64,000 nucleotides of DNA from Pseudomonas sessilinigenes (GTDB lineage: Bacteria; Pseudomonadota; Gammaproteobacteria; Pseudomonadales; Pseudomonadaceae). Where the stretch lies: positions 2,790,001 to 2,854,000 of the forward strand of contig NZ_CP027706.1 in the NCBI RefSeq assembly GCF_003850565.1, read 5' to 3'. Positions 47,176 to 54,908 of this stretch are shown here, one piece after another. The notes under the pieces were generated by a model. That model was given only the letters and a program-made list of their open reading frames with translations. It was not told where the DNA came from and made no database searches. The position numbers were made by a program, and so were the translations under genes. The stretch's first letter is position 1; the number at the start of each line of letters is the position of its first letter.

Positions 47176-47797
47176 CCAGTTGCTGCTGGGCGTTGGCGGC
47201 CTGGCAGTAGGCGTCCAGCAGGGCCGAGATGTCATCGACGCTGAGTTTTTGCCCGGCGCGCATCAGGCCGGCGGAGTGGATGCGGATCTGCGGTTGCGGG
47301 TCGCGCAGGGCCACAGCCTGGTTGCCGAACAGCTGGCGCACCGGGCGATGGCTGGGCAGCGGGGCGTCGGCGCGCAGGGTCAGTTGTTGCAGGGTTTGCA
47401 ACAGCTCGTCCTTGACCTGGATGTCCACCACGTCGGTGAGGTTGACCGGCGCGCTCAACGGCTCGGCGAACAACTGGCGCCGGGTCAGGCGCATGAAGAC
47501 CTGCTGGCCGGCGTTGCGGTGCTGCCAGCTGACCACGGCGAACAGCAGGGTCAGGAACAGGCCGCAGAGCAGCAGGCCGGTCTTGCCCTGGTGCAGGCCC
47601 AGGGCCAGGGCGCCGAGGGACGCGAGGGTCAGCAACGGGCCGAACACCTGGTAGCGGCGGGTGTTGGTGAACTCGCTCTGCTCGGGCACGCGCTCGATCA
47701 CCTGTTGCAGCTCGGCGATCACTCGCTGGCGCTGGGCGGCCTGGGGATGCTCGGCCATGGGCGGGAGGGCGGAATCGGGGTGTTGGGCATCGGTCAT
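47153..47797 (-). CDS. Membrane protein, function unknown
   Basis: A 214-residue protein (MTDAQHPDSALPPMAEHPQ start, ATG at 47797) with a helical N-terminus, two membrane helices (FGPLLTLASLGALALGL; GLLLCGLFLTLLFAVV) and a soluble part ending KLSVDDISALLDAYCQAANA. Layout resembles the next gene, which overlaps it by 23 bases. Family not recognised. Confidence 0.7.
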   Translation of the reverse strand: MTDAQHPDSALPPMAEHPQAAQRQRVIAELQQVIERVPEQSEFTNTRRYQVFGPLLTLASLGALALGLHQGKTGLLLCGLFLTLLFAVVSWQHRNAGQQVFMRLTRRQLFAEPLSAPVNLTDVVDIQVKDELLQTLQQLTLRADAPLPSHRPVRQLFGNQAVALRDPQPQIRIHSAGLMRAGQKLSVDDISALLDAYCQAANAQQQLDELQGRG

Positions 47798-47863
47798 GGG
47801 GGAGCCTTGGATCAGGGGAGGGAACAAGCACGGGCGGCGCGGGGGCGCTCGCCCGCGTGAGGG

Positions 47864-48301
47864 TCATTGCGCCTTGAGGTAGTCGTTGAGGAAGGCCTGG
47901 GCATTGCCATAGCTGGACAGGTTGTCGTCATAACCCACCTTCAGCGGCTTGGCCTGGCCCGGCAGGTGCAGCTCGCCATAGCCTTCCTGGAGCACCAGCA
48001 CCACGAACTTCTGGCCGTCGACCTGGGTGAAATAGCGCGTGTCGCGGGAGGTCTGTTCCACGTTCATCTTCTGGATGCGCATGTTCCAGTCGTGGTCGGC
48101 GTCTTCCACCTGCACCAGCGCCTGGTTGGCGCTGCGCTCGCCGATGCGCAGGGTCCAGACCTTCACCCCGTGCGGGCCGTTGTAGGCCACCATCTTGTCC
48201 GCCACCTGCGGGCGTTCCTCGGCCTGAGCCATCCCGGCCATCCCGGCCACCAGGGCCAACGCCATGGCCCATGCGGCCGTCCATCGGCTATACAAGTGCA
48301 T
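47864..48301 (-). CDS. Periplasmic hypothetical protein
   Basis: A 145-residue protein with a signal peptide (AAWAMALALVAGMAGMAQAEE). The mature part is beta-rich (VWTLRIGERSANQALVQVED, YFTQVDGQKFVVLVLQ) and ends in a helix (GNAQAFLNDYLKAQ). It lies upstream of the two membrane-protein genes on the same strand (gap 66 bases), so likely the first gene of that operon. Family not recognised. Confidence 0.7.
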   Translation of the reverse strand: MHLYSRWTAAWAMALALVAGMAGMAQAEERPQVADKMVAYNGPHGVKVWTLRIGERSANQALVQVEDADHDWNMRIQKMNVEQTSRDTRYFTQVDGQKFVVLVLQEGYGELHLPGQAKPLKVGYDDNLSSYGNAQAFLNDYLKAQ

Positions 48302-48481
48302 CCTTCACGCTCCTGAGAAATTGAAAAGGGGCAGCTATTGAAGTCGGCGCTGGCCGCGCTGCCAAGCACTATGACCGTCGCGCACACTAAAAATGCCGTC
48401 GCTCACAAGTGGCGATGGACAAAGTGTGAGTGGGTTACCATTGGCCACCGCACGCCAGGCAGTCATGGACACGCTTTACCG

Positions 48482-49438
48482 ATGGAATGCTGGAACCCCT
48501 ATCTCGACACCCAATTTCGCTTCGACCGGCCCGGCGCCCTGGCCCGTGCCGGGGTCTTCGATCCCACTGCCCGCCGAGTGATGGGCAGCGCCATCGGCCA
48601 CTACCGCGCCCGCACCGTGCGCGCCCATGTGCAGTACTTCGACTGCAACCTGCAATTTCCCGAGCCGCTGCGCATCCACAAGGTGCTGCCCGACAGCCTG
48701 TGCATCGTCCAGGTGCTCGACGGCCAGTGGCGGCACCGGGTCGATGGCCAGCTCAACCACTACACCCCCGGTGCGCCCCACGCCCTGGGTCTGAGCGAGA
48801 CCATGGAAGCGGTGGACCAACTGCCCGCCGGCAGCCACGCCTGCCTCTCCGGGCTGCGTATCGCCGGGCATTACCTGCGCGAACTGGCCGAGGAAGACTC
48901 CAGCCTGCAACCCTTGCTCGGCCTGCTGGACGACGGCATGTGCTTCAGCGAATTCCAGCGCTGCCAGGCCCTGGGCAACCTGCTGCGACGGCTATACCAG
49001 TCGCCGTACCAGGGCGCCCTGGAGCGCCTGCACCAGGAGAGCCTGAGCCTGGCGGTGCTGGTGGAGCTGGCGGCGCACCTGCAAGGCCAGCGCCCCGGGC
49101 CACCACCGACGGTGCGCGGCCGCCTGGACCTGGCCCACGAAGCCCGGCGCCTGCTCGACGCCCAGCTGATCGAGCCGCCCGGCAGCCAGGCCCTGGCCCA
49201 GCAACTGGGCGTGGGGGAAACCACCCTGCGCCGGGCCTTCGCCCAGGTCTTCGGCCAGTCGATGCTGCAGTACCTGCGCCAGCAGCGCATGGAACTGGCC
49301 CGCACCCTGTTGCGCCAGGGCAAATGGCAAGTGGCGCAGATTGCCTATCGCCTGGGCTATGCCAATCCCGCCAACTTCAACCACGCCTATAAAGCCCACT
49401 TCGGCCACCCGCCAGGGGCGGAACGCGGCAAGCCCTAG
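48482..49438 (+). CDS. AraC family regulator (PchR-like layout)
   Basis: A 318-residue protein: N-terminal sensor region (YFDCNLQFPEPLRIHKVLPDS...) and C-terminal double HTH (ALAQQLGVGETTLRRAFAQ, VAQIAYRLGYANPANFNHAYK). ATG at 48482 gives MECWNPYLDTQF; a longer upstream frame is not needed. It is divergent from the secreted/membrane operon (gap ~180 bases). PchR-like members respond to siderophores, but the ligand here is not clear. Confidence 0.8.
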   Translation: MECWNPYLDTQFRFDRPGALARAGVFDPTARRVMGSAIGHYRARTVRAHVQYFDCNLQFPEPLRIHKVLPDSLCIVQVLDGQWRHRVDGQLNHYTPGAPHALGLSETMEAVDQLPAGSHACLSGLRIAGHYLRELAEEDSSLQPLLGLLDDGMCFSEFQRCQALGNLLRRLYQSPYQGALERLHQESLSLAVLVELAAHLQGQRPGPPPTVRGRLDLAHEARRLLDAQLIEPPGSQALAQQLGVGETTLRRAFAQVFGQSMLQYLRQQRMELARTLLRQGKWQVAQIAYRLGYANPANFNHAYKAHFGHPPGAERGKP

Positions 49439-49458
49439 CCTCTTGAGGATGACGAACC

Positions 49459-49722
49459 ATGAGCAAATTGACTGCGCTGATCGCTGAGGCCAAGGCTGGC
49501 CTCTCTGTGCAGCAGAACATCCCCCAGGCCGCCTGGGAGGCCATCGCCCGGCAGTGTGGCGAGGCGGAAATCGTCGAGATCGAGGCGCGCATCGCCACGT
49601 TGACCGCCCAGCGCGAAGCGGTGGAGGAGTGGGATGGCGACACCCAGGATGACCTGTATTTCGCCATTGCCAACTTCACCCGCTTGTTGGCACTGGCCGT
49701 GGCCCATGGGCGCGGAGAGTGA
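49459..49722 (+). CDS. Small hypothetical protein
   Basis: An 87-residue helical protein (MSKLTALIAEAKAGLSVQQ ... ANFTRLLALAVAHGRGE), acidic, with no signal peptide. ATG at 49459 follows TTGAGGATG closely; gap to the AraC stop is 20 bases, so likely co-transcribed. Family not recognised. Confidence 0.65.
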   Translation: MSKLTALIAEAKAGLSVQQNIPQAAWEAIARQCGEAEIVEIEARIATLTAQREAVEEWDGDTQDDLYFAIANFTRLLALAVAHGRGE

Positions 49723-49940
49723 GGGGGGCGGTTGACCGCGCAACGGATTAGTTCAAGTACAGCGAGGGCGAGGTGTGCTGTGGGGCGAGCAGTGCAGCCC
49801 GATTCCGTTCAAGGCCAGCACTGTGCATAACGCCCCGGTGGAGCTGAGCGCAGCACAGGCCCTACAAGACTTGGCCAGCCGCCTTGCCAACTGAGTGAAC
49901 GCCACACTTTGGCTGACGCACCCCTGGCGCCCGAGCCCAC
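49723..49940. other. Short gap with a possible gene remnant
   Basis: One frame from ~49772 to a TGA at 49892 reads WGEQCSPIPFKAST then ELSAAQALQDLASRLAN, which looks like the 3' end of a protein, preceded in another frame by FKYSEGEV. No start with a Shine-Dalgarno. Probably a relic; family unknown. Confidence 0.3.
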
Positions 49941-50609
49941 TCAGACAAAGTCCGCAGGCTCGAAGCGCTCGCTGGTATCCATGCGCACAAAGCGCAGGCC
50001 CAGCGTTTGCAGATGGGCCTCATACAATCCCTGGGCGCAATAGCTGATCAGCAAGCTGCGGCGGCGCGCGCCGCTGGGGTTCAGGCTGGCCCCATGCACC
50101 AGATCGGCATCGAACAACAGAATGTCTCCCGCAGCGCCCGAGAGCTGCACCGCATGGGACTCATCGCTGAAATCAAAGGGCGCCAAAGGCTCCCCCGGGC
50201 GGTGACTGCCGGGCACGATGCGCGTCGCGCCATTGGCCGGTCCATAGTCATCGAGATAGACCAGGGCAATGGCCCGATCCCCGAGGCGCTGCTCCGACAG
50301 ATCCCGATGCAGCACCTGATGACCGCCCCCCGGCAACGGCTCGCGGCCCTCCACCTGAGCCAGAAAAAAACCTTCCCCAATCAACTCGCCGGCCACCGCC
50401 AGCACCGCCGGCAACCGACAGACCGCCTGCACCCGCGCATCCAGATCCACCAGCGCATGACGCCAATCGTGGCCCCGAGGCACCGGCCATTGCTGCGGCG
50501 CAATCACCCCCGCCTCGAACGTGGCCCGCAGCTCATCCAGCCAGCCAGCGGGTACCGCCTGGCGTAGCAACTGGTAGCCGTTTTGATGGAGTTGTTCGCG
50601 GTCGATCAT
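49941..50609 (-). CDS. Phytanoyl-CoA dioxygenase (PhyH) family oxygenase
   Basis: The 222-residue product has the iron ligands of the family: HxD in HQVLHRDLSEQRLGD, distal His in LLFDADLVHGASLNPS, and the 2-oxoglutarate Arg near ARRRSLLISY. Also ALVYLDDYGPANGATRIVPGSH, a typical PhyH strand. ATG at 50609 is chosen over an upstream frame. Hydroxylates an unknown small molecule. Confidence 0.85.
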   Translation of the reverse strand: MIDREQLHQNGYQLLRQAVPAGWLDELRATFEAGVIAPQQWPVPRGHDWRHALVDLDARVQAVCRLPAVLAVAGELIGEGFFLAQVEGREPLPGGGHQVLHRDLSEQRLGDRAIALVYLDDYGPANGATRIVPGSHRPGEPLAPFDFSDESHAVQLSGAAGDILLFDADLVHGASLNPSGARRRSLLISYCAQGLYEAHLQTLGLRFVRMDTSERFEPADFV

Positions 50610-50728
50610 GAGGGGGCAGATGTCCTTATCCGGGCAGGGGCAGAGCATAACGGCTCGCCAATCCATGTGACATAACCCGCTAAGGTTTAGCGGTTGCCGG
50701 ACCCTGAGCAGAGCGCCTAGCCTGCTGC

Positions 50729-50750
50729 GGTCGCTGCAAAATCAGCGACC
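50729..50750 (+). repeat. Perfect hairpin upstream of the DUF3077 gene
   Basis: GGTCGCTG-CAAAAT-CAGCGACC forms an 8-base perfect stem. It is 54 bases upstream of a leader ORF with a strong Shine-Dalgarno. It may be a leader RNA element of the DUF3077 gene; no T-run follows. Confidence 0.6.
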
Positions 50751-50803
50751 GGGCCTGAGAACCCGATCAGATACAGGCACATTGTTGATCAGGAGTTTCA
50801 ATC

Positions 50804-50902
50804 ATGTTTGCCGGTCATCTGCCCGATTTATTCTGTCATTCGTTTATCTTCCCAGCGCTCAAGCGCAACCTCCGCCAGCCCATGATCGGAGGTGCCCAAT
50901 GA
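50804..50902 (+). CDS. Leader peptide coupled to the DUF3077 gene
   Basis: A 32-codon ORF (MFAGHLPDLFCHSFIFPALK then RNLRQPMIGGAQ) has AGGAG at 50791-50795, eight bases before its ATG, better than most genes in this window. Its TGA overlaps the ATG of the DUF3077 gene (CAATGA), and that gene's own Shine-Dalgarno (GGAGG, 50888) lies inside it. The layout suggests translational coupling. Whether the peptide itself acts is unknown. Confidence 0.55.
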   Translation: MFAGHLPDLFCHSFIFPALKRNLRQPMIGGAQ

Positions 50903-51192
50903 ACTCAAACAAGCCGATCCAGACCCAAGGTTTTGTCACCTTCGGCAACTGCCCCGAAACCGACCACAGCCTGTTCCGTGTCAACGCCGGAGTGCCTCTG
51001 CAACAGGCACTGGAGCAGGCCTCGACATTGCTGTACTACGCCAAGAAACTCGCACTGGATGCCGCCATGGAAGAGCAGGGCGAGCGTTATGCCTGGGCTT
51101 CGCATTTTTTGGCGGAGATGGGGAAGGCGGTGATTGATGATGTGTGTTTGGGGTTGGGGAATGGAGAAAGTGAGGGCGTGATTCTGAGTTAA
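50899..51192 (+). CDS. DUF3077 family protein
   Basis: The 97-residue product carries the DUF3077 signature PETDHSLFRVNAGVPLQQAL, EQASTLLYYAKKLALDAA, and HFLAEMGKAVIDDVC. Such genes are frequent in Pseudomonas and of unknown function. ATG at 50899 follows GGAGG at 50888. It is coupled to the leader ORF upstream. Confidence 0.85.
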   Translation: MNSNKPIQTQGFVTFGNCPETDHSLFRVNAGVPLQQALEQASTLLYYAKKLALDAAMEEQGERYAWASHFLAEMGKAVIDDVCLGLGNGESEGVILS

Positions 51193-51216
51193 TGCCGCAT
51201 GGTAGGGAGTTGATGG

Positions 51217-51251
51217 AAACGCCGCTTGTTGGTGGTTGATAAGCGGCGTTT
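51217..51251 (+). terminator. Hairpin after the DUF3077 gene
   Basis: AAACGCCGCTT and AAGCGGCGTTT are 11-base perfect arms around a 13-base loop, 24 bases after the DUF3077 stop. Only the short TTT at the end of the right arm serves as a U-tract. It also marks the left edge of the AT-rich RiPP block. Confidence 0.65.
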
Positions 51252-51686
51252 GAGGGGATGAAGGGCTTCTATCGACCCATAGCAGCCGTTGGGCGAGGTC
51301 TGCTAATGGCCAAAAGTGGCCAATCGGACATACCCTTGTAGACAGAGCGATTTAATTCGTCATGCCAGTTCACTTTTGATAATTCCATAAAGCTAAGTGT
51401 AATTAAAGTTATTCTTAATTAGGCATTGCACGAGATGCCTAAGCGAAAGAGCGATGAGCGGCTATTTACCCTGTAAGTCTCGTAAAAAATAATTTCTTTG
51501 GTCAGTGCCTTAACAAAAGTCCGATTAAAACAGAAAATTTCCGTATCGAATATGTGCAATTCCAAAAAAATATAACAGATATAAAAACAAGATCTATAAA
51601 TAAAGTTCAAGACTGTACGCGTGATCAGAAAATTCTCAGCATATTGATATGCACTAGTCAAAATTAATATTGTTCTATGGGGGCGT
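51252..51686. other. AT-rich region before the radical SAM gene
   Basis: 435 bases; the right half (from ~51360) is clearly AT-rich, unlike the core. It must hold the promoter of the radical SAM cassette. No tRNA or integrase is seen. An 80-codon minus-strand frame here looks like chance. Confidence 0.5.
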
Positions 51687-53156
51687 ATGGATCATCAAAT
51701 CTCCATAAAATTGATCCCGCACATTTTGATTGAGGAGCCTAGAATAAGCCAAGGCTTCGCACTAATGAATGTGTTTAGAGTACCCTTGGACGGTGATCTT
51801 TCTTCTTCGATTGTTATAGGCAAAAAAGCGTTGGATGACGCGACCAACTTTTCTATAGTTGAACCAGTGCCAAAGGTATTAGAGGCCCCACCTGCTGAGT
51901 CCCTTGACAACCTCTATAGGATTTCAAAAACAACCGCAATTCCATTGCAAGGGCCATTTTCTCGCAGGAAAATTGATGGCAGCCATCTTTGGATCGATAT
52001 TGAAAATGGTCGACTCGTAGTTCTTAGTGACTGTCAAGATGAGATGATGTCAAACTTGTGCCAAGGGGCGTCGCCATCCAGCATATCTGACACCTACGGC
52101 CTAAACTCCCTTATTGGCTTACTCGCAGTTGCAGGTTTTATTCGTGGCATACGGGGGCATGTAGATAAAACTATCGTTGACGCAAAACGGTTTCTGCGGA
52201 TTCATCTGACTGAGCGCTGCAACCTCTCGTGCGTACATTGTTACGCAGATTCTGGCCCAAACGTTGAGACAAATGGAGAGCTGCCGCCGCAAAGGTGGAT
52301 CGAGATACTGTCCGAATTTGCACAACTGGGTGGTGAACGAGTGCTCTTCACTGGGGGTGAGGCCCTCGCATACTCCGGATGTGATCAGCTTTTGCGGCAT
52401 AGTAAGCAGTTAGGACTCCATGTAACGCTGTTTACTAATGGGATATTGGTTCCAAAGTTTAAAGATGCAATCTGCGAAAGTGTTGATGAAGTACAGGTCA
52501 GTATTGATGGCGCAAACCCATCGTCGAACGATCCCATTCGCGGGTCTGGAAGCTTCGATAAAGCGGTGAGAGCGATTGATTTGTTGGCGGAACTGGGAGT
52601 GCCTGTGCGAGTTTCTACAGTTGCGATGAAAGACAATTGGGATGACATTCAGCGAAACTACCTTACCCTTGTGGCAAGGTGGGAAAACCTACCAGTTACT
52701 TTCAAGATTAATTATGGCGTTATGACGCATGGGCGCGGTGAAGAGCTCAAAGATGAACTCGATATAAATAAGACGCGCCCAATTATTGACTCCATGATGG
52801 CGTCAATTTACCCAAATGACGCAGCTCGAATCGTACGTAGCACTTCTGGTTGTGGCTATGCTGAACAGATTGTTGTAGCTCCAAACGGAGAGATACATCC
52901 TTGTCACTTGCTTAGCGGCGCAATTGCCAATTTAGGCCAAGACACAATGGGGCAGGTGCTCAACACTCTTAAGAAAGTTCAGACTGAATATAGTGTTGAT
53001 GAGAGTGTAGGCTGTAAGTCCTGTGATATTCGGCATCTTTGTGGTGGTACATGTCGTGTTGAAAATGCTAAGCGAACGAATAACCTTCGCGTAACCTATT
53101 GCGATGCAGAGGAAAAACTCCGCAAATTAGTGGCACTCAAGCGTACCTTTACTTGA
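51687..53156 (+). CDS. Radical SAM/SPASM peptide maturase
   Basis: The 489-residue product has an N-terminal region (1-165) that is likely a leader-recognition module of the PqqD-like RRE type (LWIDIENGRLVVLSDCQDEM, then SISDTYGL), the radical SAM motif CNLSCVHC (C178, C182, C185), FTGGEAL, and a C-terminal SPASM domain with seven cysteines (C389, C406, C443, C446, C452, C456, C472) in the canonical Cx2Cx5Cx3C layout. Such enzymes install thioether or C-C crosslinks on ribosomal peptides. AT-rich codon use suggests transfer. It is followed by the peptide gene after 14 bases. Modification type unknown. Confidence 0.9.
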   Translation: MDHQISIKLIPHILIEEPRISQGFALMNVFRVPLDGDLSSSIVIGKKALDDATNFSIVEPVPKVLEAPPAESLDNLYRISKTTAIPLQGPFSRRKIDGSHLWIDIENGRLVVLSDCQDEMMSNLCQGASPSSISDTYGLNSLIGLLAVAGFIRGIRGHVDKTIVDAKRFLRIHLTERCNLSCVHCYADSGPNVETNGELPPQRWIEILSEFAQLGGERVLFTGGEALAYSGCDQLLRHSKQLGLHVTLFTNGILVPKFKDAICESVDEVQVSIDGANPSSNDPIRGSGSFDKAVRAIDLLAELGVPVRVSTVAMKDNWDDIQRNYLTLVARWENLPVTFKINYGVMTHGRGEELKDELDINKTRPIIDSMMASIYPNDAARIVRSTSGCGYAEQIVVAPNGEIHPCHLLSGAIANLGQDTMGQVLNTLKKVQTEYSVDESVGCKSCDIRHLCGGTCRVENAKRTNNLRVTYCDAEEKLRKLVALKRTFT

Positions 53157-53170
53157 AGGGAGAAAGTATC

Positions 53171-53374
53171 GTGGCAAACAAGCAGAAAGGCCCATCATCC
53201 GTTAAAATTGACGGAAGTAAGATGCAGAACAAGGGAGGCGTGGAAGTCCGAGATACCGCCGACGGAATTGAGATAGTAGTAGGCGATGTGGAAGTTGAGA
53301 AAATTCGAGACCAAAAACAACAGATGATTCAGGCGATAGGTTGCTACAATAATCCTGGCGGCCCAACTTGCTAG
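53171..53374 (+). CDS. Candidate RiPP precursor peptide
   Basis: A 67-residue peptide, GTG start at 53171 after GGGAGAAAG. A long Lys/Asp/Glu-rich leader (NKGGVEVRDTADGIEIVVGD, ~20-40) ends near residue 56 and is followed by the tail GCYNNPGGPTC, with the only two cysteines (C58, C67), one at the very C-terminus. The gene sits between the radical SAM and oxygenase genes with small gaps, which fits a modified precursor. The cleavage point is inferred. No family recognised. Confidence 0.85.
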   Translation: MANKQKGPSSVKIDGSKMQNKGGVEVRDTADGIEIVVGDVEVEKIRDQKQQMIQAIGCYNNPGGPTC

Positions 53375-53393
53375 CTTTGAATGGAGGTTTATT

Positions 53394-54569
53394 GTGGGCG
53401 AAAAATTGCTATTATCTAGCCCAATGCAAACCACAATAATATCCAAACTTCTGGGCTGCACAGTCCAGAAGTTTTTAGAAGATATTTGGGCTACCAATCA
53501 ATGCTTTAATCTAAGTGGTGCAGTAGACTATCTCGAGGTGCTTCCTAGCCTAAGCTCTCTTGATAGTCTTTATTTTTCACTCGAGTCAGCAGGGGCACGA
53601 CTCGGTGTTGTCGACGGGCATGCCTCGCCTTCATCTGGAACATCATTAGTTCGTTCCGATGGAAGAGTTGCGCTTGATGAGGTGCATGCAGCCTATCGTT
53701 CAGGAAAAACTTTACTGTTGACGCACCTGCAGAATAGTCATATCGGAGTTGCACGCCTAGCTCGGTTTATAGAGAGTGAATTGCATGGTGCTGGGATTCT
53801 CCTTCGAAAGGAGGTGGGTGCAAACCTTTTTCTCACGCCACCTTTCTCTCGTGGGTTTGAGCCTCACTACGATGGCCACGATGTGCTGATATTACAGCTT
53901 GCAGGTAAAAAAATATGGAACACCTTCGACCAACGCCCCAAAATCCGTGCGGGTATGGAAGGCGATCAGGTGCCTCCAGACCAATTGGGGCAGATCCGAA
54001 ATACTTTTGAGCTCCATCAGGGAGATGTCTTGTATCTTCCCCGTGGCAAACCACACGTCGCATATACAACAAATGAAAATTCACTGCATTTGACACTTAG
54101 CATCGTTCCGGCTACGTGGTCGGACTTTTTCGCAGAGGAAATTAAGTCACGTAGCGATATTGATAGTCGACTGACAGAAACCTCACAGCCGCCCATTCTA
54201 GGAATTAGCCCCAGCAATGCAAGTGAGCTGAGGCAACGCTTAGGTAGACGTTGGCTCGCTAACTTACACTCGCTCCCCGAGGTGCCTCCATGGACTTTAT
54301 CAATAAATCATCCAAATATAAGCGTACGACTTGCTAAAAGTGTGATTGCAGAACTTGAGATTTTACCACTTTCCGACACTATTAATGTCAGATTACCAGG
54401 CTCTACAATTAGGCTTGGTGCCGACGCTGCCGAGACGGTGAAACGTATTCTCGAGGGACACGTGATCTCGCCTAAAAATATATCGCTCGGAGGTAGAACA
54501 GATGACTCAAAAACCCGCTTCCTTCATCAGTTGATTGAAATCGGACTCGCAACACCCGTCTTAGAGTAA
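53394..54569 (+). CDS. JmjC/ROXA-like 2-oxoglutarate oxygenase of the RiPP cassette
   Basis: A 391-residue protein (GTG start at 53394 after GGAGG; ATG 10 codons later is an alternative). The cupin core resembles bacterial ribosomal oxygenases such as YcfD: FEPHYDGHDVLILQLAGKKI (iron ligands H158, D160; Lys for 2-oxoglutarate) and LHQGDVLYLPRGKPHVAYTT (distal H221). The C-terminal part (~240-391) resembles the winged-helix end of those enzymes in length. ROXA proteins hydroxylate residues of ribosomal proteins; here the likely target is the adjacent peptide. It is 19 bases after the peptide stop. Confidence 0.85.
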   Translation: MGEKLLLSSPMQTTIISKLLGCTVQKFLEDIWATNQCFNLSGAVDYLEVLPSLSSLDSLYFSLESAGARLGVVDGHASPSSGTSLVRSDGRVALDEVHAAYRSGKTLLLTHLQNSHIGVARLARFIESELHGAGILLRKEVGANLFLTPPFSRGFEPHYDGHDVLILQLAGKKIWNTFDQRPKIRAGMEGDQVPPDQLGQIRNTFELHQGDVLYLPRGKPHVAYTTNENSLHLTLSIVPATWSDFFAEEIKSRSDIDSRLTETSQPPILGISPSNASELRQRLGRRWLANLHSLPEVPPWTLSINHPNISVRLAKSVIAELEILPLSDTINVRLPGSTIRLGADAAETVKRILEGHVISPKNISLGGRTDDSKTRFLHQLIEIGLATPVLE

Positions 54570-54908
54570 AAGACTTTTTCCTCGAATGCTCATTGACGCT
54601 ACCTTGAGTCATTTGGAGATCGCGCTTGAGTCGGACAATCATTTGTTCATGCGCGTCGCTATTACCGTCTTTGTGTACTGGTCTTGACGAATAGCTGCTA
54701 AGGGGCAAAAGCGGGCCGAGTCAAAAGCCCGCTCTTGGCCGATTGCTGCCATTCACTAATGACCGCTGTGAGTCAATAGCGATCACTTAGCACCCAATCG
54801 CTTCCGAGCCAAAGCAGCCCTCCATCCCGCACCCAACAGCCAATTAGCTTATGCCCAGCAACTGCTGTCCACGAACGGTCGCTAAAGGTACGGTTCGTGC
54901 GCGGTGGC
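54570..54908. other. Intergenic relic DNA after the RiPP cassette
   Basis: 339 bases with no supported gene. It holds a 22-base sequence at 54729-54750 (CCGCTCTTGGCC then GATTGCTGCC) that matches 20 of 22 positions with 39338-39359. This marks the right edge of the AT-rich block. Confidence 0.5.

Noticed and set aside
51419..51661. An 80-codon minus-strand frame as a second RiPP precursor
   Set aside because: It is on the wrong strand, has no Shine-Dalgarno support, and is hydrophobic without leader-core layout.
39338..54750. Treating the two 22-base matches as attachment sites of one 15-kb element
   Set aside because: Core-like genes lie between them, there is no integrase, and the sequence resembles a recurrent intergenic relic.
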